DNA of 6,792 nucleotides from JAJKIP01 sp040509055. Its GTDB lineage: Bacteria; Bacteroidota; Bacteroidia; Chitinophagales; Chitinophagaceae. Positions 1-4,794 of this stretch are shown piece after piece; the stretch's first letter is position 1, and each line of letters starts with the position of its first letter. The position numbers and the translations under genes are program-made. Where the stretch lies: positions 1-6,792 of the forward strand of contig JBEVLT010000114.1 in the NCBI GenBank assembly GCA_040509055.1, written 5' to 3'. The notes under the pieces were generated by a model. The model was not told the origin of the DNA, made no database searches, and saw only the letters and a program-made list of their open reading frames with translations.

Positions 1-473
1 AAAGGGCCGGATGCATTGTATACCCCGGTTCTGTCCAGCGCAGTGTCGGGCAAGGAAATGCCGATGTCTGCCGCCAGTTTCCAGCCATCTCCTGTTTTTT
101 GCCATACGGTGGCATAGTATCCCTGCGCGGCAGGCTGTGCGCTGTCACGGTTGGCGCTCCATTGCCAGGGACCCGAAGAAAAGCCCATATTGCCGTCTGC
201 AGAAATGCCAGCAAATACAGGCCACCAGAAAAGCAGGGAATTGCCGGCAGGCCTGTTTTGCCAGGAGCCCTTGCCTTTTATGGGCTTCCCTTTTTCAAAC
301 AGTACGGTACTGTCCGTGAGGTAAGCGAGAAAAGCGGTCTTTGTGCCTTCAGCCGCGGACCGTGCAGCAAAGCTGTTCTCGGCATCGACCAGCGAGCGGA
401 ATAGTTCGTCGGGTGTTTGCCCGTAAGAGGTGGTCTGTAAAGCGACCAGGGCTGCAAGAATGATTTTTTTCAT
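1..473 (-). CDS. Secreted NTF2/SnoaL-like (DUF4440-like) protein, partial (3' end beyond left edge)
   Basis: An open frame of 157 codons starts at the ATG at 473 and runs off the left edge without a stop. It opens with a typical type I signal peptide (MKKIILAALVALQTTSYGQ, cleavage likely after YGQ or just before the Q), so the product is exported. The mature part resembles the cone-shaped NTF2/SnoaL/DUF4440 fold: an N-terminal helix around residues 22-42 (DELFRSLVDAENSFAARSAA), then FLAYLTDSTVLFEKGKPIKG, a WWPVF segment, a GFSSGPWQW strand, and a late YYATVWQKTGDGWKLAADIG hairpin. This pattern recurs in many small secreted Bacteroidota proteins of unknown substrate. Family assignment is by recognition of this pattern; no catalytic role can be given. 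An AGG seven bases before the ATG is the only hint of a ribosome site. The gene lies 28 bases downstream of the kinase on the same strand and may be read through from it. Confidence 0.8.
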   Translation of the reverse strand, partial: MKKIILAALVALQTTSYGQTPDELFRSLVDAENSFAARSAAEGTKTAFLAYLTDSTVLFEKGKPIKGKGSWQNRPAGNSLLFWWPVFAGISADGNMGFSSGPWQWSANRDSAQPAAQGYYATVWQKTGDGWKLAADIGISLPDTALDRTGVYNASGP

Positions 474-501
474 ACGGCTACCTGGAAAAAGCAGCAGTAA
501 G

Positions 502-1551
502 TTAGTCTTTTCTGCTTTCCAGTGTAAACCCGATGGTGGTGCCCACGTCTTCGCGGCTGCGCACGTGGATGGTTTGCCCGTGGGCCTCGATGATGTGTTT
601 GCAGATAGCAAGTCCCAGTCCGCTGCCGGTTACATCCAGGCTGCGGCCCTGGTCGGTACGGTAGAAGCGTTCGAAGATGCGGTGCAGGTGGCGTTCGGGA
701 ATGCCGATACCGTCGTCGCTGATCTCCACCAGTATGTGGCGGCCATCCATGTTGTACATGCTGGCGGTAATGCTACCGTTCTGCTTGCCGTATTTGATGG
801 AGTTCTCTACCAGGTTCAGCAGCACCTGGCGGATCTTTTCCTTGTCGGCAAATACGACCAGGGGCGACTCGCAGCCCTTTTTGATGGTGCAGCGGATATG
901 GCGCGACTCGGCCATGATCGAAATGCTTTCATAGGCTTCCCGGACCAGGTCCTGTATCACGAAGTTTTGCTTCAGCAGGTTCAGTTCCCCTCTTTCCAGC
1001 CGCGATATTTCGTCCAGGTCATTCAGCAGGTTGGTCAGCCGGTCCACGTTGGAAGCTGTTTTTTCCAGGAATTTCTTGTTCACCTCCGGGTTTTCCAGCG
1101 CCCCGGCCAGCAGGGTGTCTACATAACCCTGTATGGCGAATACGGGAGTTTTGAACTCGTGCGACAGGTTTTGCAGGAATTCCTTGCGGAATTGCTCATT
1201 GGCGCGGAGCAGCTCGATCTCTTCATTGCGTCGCTCGGCCCATTGCTCCACGTCGGCCCGCACCTCGTCGATGCTTTTTTGCGGCAAAATGTATTTGTAA
1301 TAGGTCTCTTCCCGCCTGGTAGCCTTGGTCTGGTAAATGAATTTGTAGATCAGCTTGATCTTGCGGTAAATGAACCGCTCCAGCACGAACGAGATCAGGA
1401 AATAGCCGCCCGCCAGCACCACGGCAAAGGATACTACCACCGGCAGCCACTTTTTTTCATAGATCAATACCAGCGCGCTGGCGGGTATCGACAGGGCCAG
1501 GGCGGTAAAGAAGGAGAGCTGGCGGGGAGATATGTTCTTGGTAGAAAGCAT
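502..1551 (-). CDS. PhoR-like membrane sensor histidine kinase without a recognisable sensor domain
   Basis: This 349-residue protein is a two-component kinase that would autophosphorylate on His and pass the phosphate to the adjacent response regulator. Two hydrophobic segments (about residues 13-31 and 36-57) form a hairpin with almost no periplasmic loop. A charged, probably coiled-coil linker (58-120) follows. The HisKA domain carries the H-box LSHEFKTP with phospho-acceptor His131. The HATPase_c domain shows the N-box LLNLVENSIKYG (Asn250), G1 box DDGIGIP (279-285), F-box FERFYR (293-298) and G2 box GSGLGLA (309-315). All key residues are present, so it should be active. No PAS, HAMP or extracellular domain is visible, so any signal is probably sensed in the membrane or through a partner. 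I chose the ATG at 1551; a TTG two codons upstream (1557) also extends the frame. There is no Shine-Dalgarno, and a promoter motif sits directly before the start. Confidence 0.95.
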   Translation of the reverse strand: MLSTKNISPRQLSFFTALALSIPASALVLIYEKKWLPVVVSFAVVLAGGYFLISFVLERFIYRKIKLIYKFIYQTKATRREETYYKYILPQKSIDEVRADVEQWAERRNEEIELLRANEQFRKEFLQNLSHEFKTPVFAIQGYVDTLLAGALENPEVNKKFLEKTASNVDRLTNLLNDLDEISRLERGELNLLKQNFVIQDLVREAYESISIMAESRHIRCTIKKGCESPLVVFADKEKIRQVLLNLVENSIKYGKQNGSITASMYNMDGRHILVEISDDGIGIPERHLHRIFERFYRTDQGRSLDVTGSGLGLAICKHIIEAHGQTIHVRSREDVGTTIGFTLESRKD

Positions 1552-1558
1552 GACCAAA

Positions 1559-1589
1559 CAAAGCTAAGGCAGAATCGGTAGCAGCAAAA
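1559..1589 (-). promoter_or_regulatory. Candidate internal promoter for the histidine kinase, possibly giving a leaderless transcript
   Basis: Read on the minus strand, TTTTG (1585-1589) is followed after an 18-base spacer by TAGCTTTG (1559-1566). This is an exact match to the Bacteroidota -7 consensus TAnnTTTG, with a TTG-type -33 element at a plausible distance. Only 7 bases separate the -7 element from the kinase ATG at 1551, so a start about 5-8 bases downstream would place the 5' end at or almost on the start codon. The site lies in the 52-base gap after the response-regulator stop. It is the only candidate promoter here with both elements. A match by chance remains possible. Confidence 0.5.
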
Positions 1590-1603
1590 CCGGAGTAGTA
1601 AGC

Positions 1604-2281
1604 TTACAGCTCAAACTTGTAGCCCACTCCTTTTACCGTAGTGATGCAGTCGATGCCGAGCTTCTGGCGGATCTTGCGGATATGCACGTCGATGGTGCGG
1701 TCACCCACGATCACCTCGTTGCCCCATACCTGGTTCAGGATCTCGTTGCGCAGGAATACACGGCCGGGCTTTTGGGCCAGCAGGTACAGCAGCTCGAATT
1801 CCTTTTTGGCCAGGATGATGTCGTTGGTGCCCACCTGTACAATGAACCGCTCCGGGTCGATGGTCAGGTTTTCGATGCGCAGGGTCTTTACCTCTTTTTT
1901 GTTGAGCCGGCGGAACAGGGCATTCACCCGGCTCAGGAACACCTTAGGGCTCACCGGCTTGCTCACGTAATCGTCTGCCCCCGTCTCCAGGCCCCTGATC
2001 TGGGTGCCCTCGTCGTTCACAGCTGTGAGGAAAATAATCAGCGTTTCCTTGAAATTGGGTTGCGCCCGCAGCAGCTGGCATACCTCCACACCGGTTTTTT
2101 TCGGCATCATTACGTCCAGCACCACCAGGTCGGGCTGGGTGCGCCGCGCTTTTTCCAGCGCCTCGTCCCCGTCTTTGGCCGTAATCACTTCGTACCCCTC
2201 GCCTGCCAGATTGTATTTCAGAATCTCCAGGATATCTGGTTCATCATCCGCTATCAGCACTTTATGCCCCTTGTTGTCCAT
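1604..2281 (-). CDS. OmpR/PhoB-family response regulator, winged-helix transcription factor
   Basis: This 225-residue protein is a complete two-component response regulator and the evident partner of the kinase downstream. The receiver domain (about residues 7-120) has the acidic pocket Asp12/Asp13, phospho-acceptor Asp56 in VVLDVMMP, switch Thr86 in IIFLTA and invariant Lys108 in YVSKPV. The C-terminal winged helix (about 130-225) contains ELLYLLAQKPGRVFLRNEIL, the recognition-helix region GDRTIDVHIRKIRQKLG and the wing ending GVGYKFEL. It closely resembles the PhoB-like regulators of Bacteroidota, though phosphate control cannot be shown from this window. Members of this family bind as dimers to direct repeats about 11 bases apart, and a set with that spacing lies 62-90 bases upstream (2344-2371), which suggests autoregulation. 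The start is the ATG at 2281, 16 bases after an exact TAnnTTTG motif. There is no Shine-Dalgarno. Confidence 0.96.
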   Translation of the reverse strand: MDNKGHKVLIADDEPDILEILKYNLAGEGYEVITAKDGDEALEKARRTQPDLVVLDVMMPKKTGVEVCQLLRAQPNFKETLIIFLTAVNDEGTQIRGLETGADDYVSKPVSPKVFLSRVNALFRRLNKKEVKTLRIENLTIDPERFIVQVGTNDIILAKKEFELLYLLAQKPGRVFLRNEILNQVWGNEVIVGDRTIDVHIRKIRQKLGIDCITTVKGVGYKFEL

Positions 2282-2297
2282 GTTCCGGAAATTTTCG

Positions 2298-2305
2298 CAA
2301 ACCTA
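2298..2305 (-). promoter_or_regulatory. Candidate -7 promoter element of the response-regulator gene
   Basis: The minus strand reads TAGGTTTG, an exact match to the Bacteroidota -7 consensus TAnnTTTG, 16 bases before the regulator ATG at 2281. The predicted transcript would have a leader of only about 10 bases. No clear TTG -33 element is seen 17-23 bases further upstream, which fits a promoter that needs an activator. The phased half-sites at 2344-2371 lie roughly 50-80 bases upstream of the predicted start, a usual position for an OmpR-family activator. Confidence 0.5.
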
Positions 2306-2343
2306 CCTGCTTTTTAGCTGGCATCGTAACCGGGCCTGTTCCG

Positions 2344-2371
2344 TTCATACAGACTTAATGATAAGTTAATA
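2344..2371. promoter_or_regulatory. Candidate PhoB/PhoP-type operator: three half-sites at an 11-base period
   Basis: TTCATA (2344), TTAATG (2355) and TTAATA (2366) start exactly 11 bases apart. The spacing and the sequence resemble the direct repeats bound by PhoB/PhoP-family regulators; for example, the Bacillus PhoP half-site is close to TTAACA with a gap of about 5 bases. The array is the most AT-rich stretch of the 238-base divergent region and lies between the regulator and the tandem-gene promoters. The match is by eye, and the family's true half-site in this phylum is not known to me. Confidence 0.4.
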
Positions 2372-2499
2372 ATCAGGCGGCCGTCCAAAATCTCAGGCAT
2401 GATTTTAACGGTATATACCCCGTGCGGTCAACTTTGTACCGGTAAAACCCGTCTACAGCCTGCCTTTCAGGCACTTAAAGTTATATCGCCGGAGCAACC

Positions 2500-2507
2500 T
2501 AACTTTG
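2500..2507 (+). promoter_or_regulatory. Candidate -7 promoter element of the tandem caspase-like genes
   Basis: TAACTTTG matches the Bacteroidota -7 consensus TAnnTTTG exactly and ends 12 bases before the ATG at 2520. Transcription would begin about 5-8 bases later, leaving a leader of only a few bases. A -33 TTG is not present at the usual distance (GTTATA at 2480-2485 is the closest). The motif also covers an in-frame TTG at 2505, which argues that this TTG is promoter sequence and not the start codon. Confidence 0.5.
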
Positions 2508-2519
2508 CAATCTATTCTT

Positions 2520-4745
2520 ATGACAGCAGTGGTGAAATATGCCTTTTGGGTGACCGTTTCCTGGATGATCTCCGCGGGGCTTTGTGCGCAGCAGACAAGT
2601 GTCAGCATCATGGATAGCTTTGAGCCGGAGTTTCGCCGCCTCATCAACCACGAAGCCATCGACAGGGAGCAGCAAGGCCTGCTGGCCTCCGACGGGCGTA
2701 CGGACAATGATTTTGTAGCGTCGTCCAGCCCGGATATCAACTTCCTGCTTACCCGCCTGCTGGTAAAGGGCGGCACGGTGGACAAGCTGCAATACCGGAT
2801 CGAGACGGACTCACTGCTGGATCACCGCCTGAAGGTAAACTACCTGACCGGTGTATCCAACCTGCTGAAATACGTACGCCAGAACTGGCGGAGCAAAAAA
2901 CTGAACATTATGCAGCTGCCGGCCATTATTGCCGCTTACGACAGCTGTATGCAGCGGGACCTGTCCGGCCGCAGTATCGAGCCGGTGATCAGCCACCTCT
3001 CTTACGATGCAGGCACAGCCGTGCTGCAGGCAAATATTTTCAGCAAAACACCCGGGTACAATCAGGCGCGGGAAATGCTGGTCCTGAAGTATTGCACCCT
3101 TTACCCCGACCGAATTTTTGTCACGCTGCGCGATAGCCCCGATGTAAGCTTTGCCGACAGCCTGATCATTGCCGTGGCCAAAAGATATCCCGGCCAGCTG
3201 TACAACTACGCACAGGCCTCGGACCGGCTGGGCAGCGTGATCCGCAATATCAGCAGCGACGATTTTGTACGCACCGTAGTAAGGATGTCGGGCAGCAAAA
3301 GCGGCCAGCAGTATTTCCCCTTCCTGGACAATATCGTGAACGGGAAAATGACATTTGAAGAGATCGACCAGGCCGAGCAGGATTCGGTATTGTACTACCG
3401 CCTGCTGGTGAAGACGCAGATGGATTATGTGAACAGGACGCTGAACAAGGATACGGCGCTTGCCTTCAAAGAGCTGACGGCAAAGCTGTCCAAAAAAGCG
3501 AGGGAAGTATTTGTTACCACCATCAACGGCCTGCACAACGAGCCCGACGCCGTCCGGTTTCGCTGCCTGCAGCAACTGAATGCACAGGAATTGTATTACC
3601 TGGCTGTACTGTCTGACGGGCTGATCTATACCTCCAGCTATACCAACGGGGTGTATCCCCTGATGATGAAGCAGGCGGGCAACCGCGGCGATTCCCTGCT
3701 GCTGAGCCTGCATTTCGATCATTACCGCAAGTTTATCAGCCAGGCGGCTGCTTACAATACGCTGGGCAGCTTTCTGAACTCCTTTGCCAGCCACGAAGAC
3801 GCGACCAACCTGATGAAGGCCTTTGTCGGCCGGCTGGAAGAATCGGATGGACTGGAAGATGGGGTGGATGTGGCCGACTCGTATGCCAGCATCATCGAGA
3901 CCAATACCAAGCTGGCTGCCGAAGTGCTGAGCCTGGTGCAGCAGAATTACAAACGCAACATGGCGCAGAACAATGCCAGGGGCATGGCCATTTACAATAT
4001 CCTGAACAAACTGTTCCTTTCTGCAGATTCTGCCAGCCATGTGGACCTTACGCAGGAACTGGGCATTCCCCCGGTATACAGTGTACCTTTTACCACGCTG
4101 GCCAACGAAAAAAGCGAGGTGGTCGCACAGGTATTCTTTTACGGCGACAAGGATGGTCAGGGCATTTTCAACGGGTTTCAGAACATGTTTGGCAGCAACT
4201 GGGCTATCGACCGCAGCAACCCTCAATGGATCACCATCCGGTCTACCAGGGGCAGACCGGTGATCATCTATGCCAACAAGCCGCTGCCGGAAGAGACCGG
4301 CGAGGATGACAAGGCGCAGCAGGCCCTGCGCGATTACCTGGCCAAGAACAATATCCAGCCCACCGTGACCATTCACCGCGGTCATAGCTATTTTGCCAAC
4401 GCCACCATCAACTATATGGCGCCCTCTTCCCGCATCGTCTTCATGGGATCCTGCGGCGGTTTTCACCTCATCGATGCCATACTGGAAAAATCGGAAGATG
4501 CGCATATCATTGCTTCCAAACAGATCGGCAAAACGGCCATCAACAGGCCTTTTTTCCAGCTGCTGACCGAGAAGCTGCGCAACGGCAGCGATATCGACTG
4601 GATACCCTTCTGGAAAGAGTTCAAGAGCAAGGCGGCCGTAGAAGGGTTTGAAGATTACATCCCGCCTTATAAGAACCTGGGCGCCATCTTCATCAAAGCC
4701 TATGCGCGGACGATCAATGCGGAGGAGCAGCCAAAGGCATTCTGA
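2520..4745 (+). CDS. Exported protein with a C-terminal caspase-like (clan CD) peptidase-type domain, copy 1
   Basis: I do not recognise a named family for this 741-residue protein. It begins with a signal peptide (MTAVVKYAFWVTVSWMISAG, then LCAQQ; cleavage probably after LCA). Residues about 25-530 look mostly helical and include two well-conserved blocks: around 355-422 (starting AQELYYLAVLSDG) and 439-457 (LEESDGLEDGVDVADSYAS). From about 530 the pattern changes to alternating strands and helices: AQVFFYGD (536-543), WITIRSTRG, PVIIYAN, then TVTIHRGHS ending at Ser623 and RIVFMGSCGG (638-647). A hydrophobic strand closing on Gly-His and a next strand closing on Cys-Gly is the hallmark of caspases, metacaspases and gingipains. 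His622 and Cys645 are the candidate dyad. The strand AHIIAS and helix FFQLLTEKL follow as in that fold. No T9SS sorting domain or transmembrane anchor is seen, so it is probably periplasmic. The ATG at 2520 is preferred to TTG 2505 because it opens the signal peptide. Peptidase activity is inferred, not shown. Confidence 0.9.
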   Translation: MTAVVKYAFWVTVSWMISAGLCAQQTSVSIMDSFEPEFRRLINHEAIDREQQGLLASDGRTDNDFVASSSPDINFLLTRLLVKGGTVDKLQYRIETDSLLDHRLKVNYLTGVSNLLKYVRQNWRSKKLNIMQLPAIIAAYDSCMQRDLSGRSIEPVISHLSYDAGTAVLQANIFSKTPGYNQAREMLVLKYCTLYPDRIFVTLRDSPDVSFADSLIIAVAKRYPGQLYNYAQASDRLGSVIRNISSDDFVRTVVRMSGSKSGQQYFPFLDNIVNGKMTFEEIDQAEQDSVLYYRLLVKTQMDYVNRTLNKDTALAFKELTAKLSKKAREVFVTTINGLHNEPDAVRFRCLQQLNAQELYYLAVLSDGLIYTSSYTNGVYPLMMKQAGNRGDSLLLSLHFDHYRKFISQAAAYNTLGSFLNSFASHEDATNLMKAFVGRLEESDGLEDGVDVADSYASIIETNTKLAAEVLSLVQQNYKRNMAQNNARGMAIYNILNKLFLSADSASHVDLTQELGIPPVYSVPFTTLANEKSEVVAQVFFYGDKDGQGIFNGFQNMFGSNWAIDRSNPQWITIRSTRGRPVIIYANKPLPEETGEDDKAQQALRDYLAKNNIQPTVTIHRGHSYFANATINYMAPSSRIVFMGSCGGFHLIDAILEKSEDAHIIASKQIGKTAINRPFFQLLTEKLRNGSDIDWIPFWKEFKSKAAVEGFEDYIPPYKNLGAIFIKAYARTINAEEQPKAF

Positions 4746-4794
4746 TCGCTGCCCGTATATTGCCGTTGTGGCAAAGTTTACAAGTACTATGTGT
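4746..4794 (+). other. Short gap between the tandem paralogs, no independent promoter seen
   Basis: This 49-base spacer has no TAnnTTTG motif. Its only secondary structure is a 5-bp hairpin, TTGCC-GTTGT-GGCAA (4760-4774), which is not followed by a T-run. It therefore does not look like a strong terminator, in contrast to the promoter-bearing gap before the kinase. Confidence 0.5.

Noticed and set aside
11..404. Plus-strand open frames near the left edge
   Set aside because: They are shadows of the minus-strand NTF2-like gene, which has a signal peptide and a family-like pattern.
430..1581. Long plus-strand open frames opposite the kinase (430-1581) and the regulator (1682-2317)
   Set aside because: They lie antisense to genes with all canonical two-component motifs and encode no recognisable protein.
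2429..2436. CAACTTTG as an alternative upstream promoter for the tandem genes
   Set aside because: It mismatches the first base of TAnnTTTG, has no clear -33 element, and is farther from the start than the exact match at 2500-2507. It could still be a secondary promoter.
2458..2473. Small inverted repeat TGCCT-TTC-AGGCA in the divergent intergenic region
   Set aside because: The stem is only 5 bp with no T-run, so it is too weak to call a terminator or RNA element.
2615..2622. A further TAGCTTTG motif on the plus strand
   Set aside because: It lies inside the first tandem coding sequence (codons for Asp-Ser-Phe-Glu), with no gene start nearby. It shows that the motif alone also occurs by chance.
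4760..4774. Hairpin TTGCC-GTTGT-GGCAA between the tandem genes as a terminator
   Set aside because: The stem is only 5 bp and is followed by AGTTTA, not a T-run. Termination here is unlikely to be efficient.
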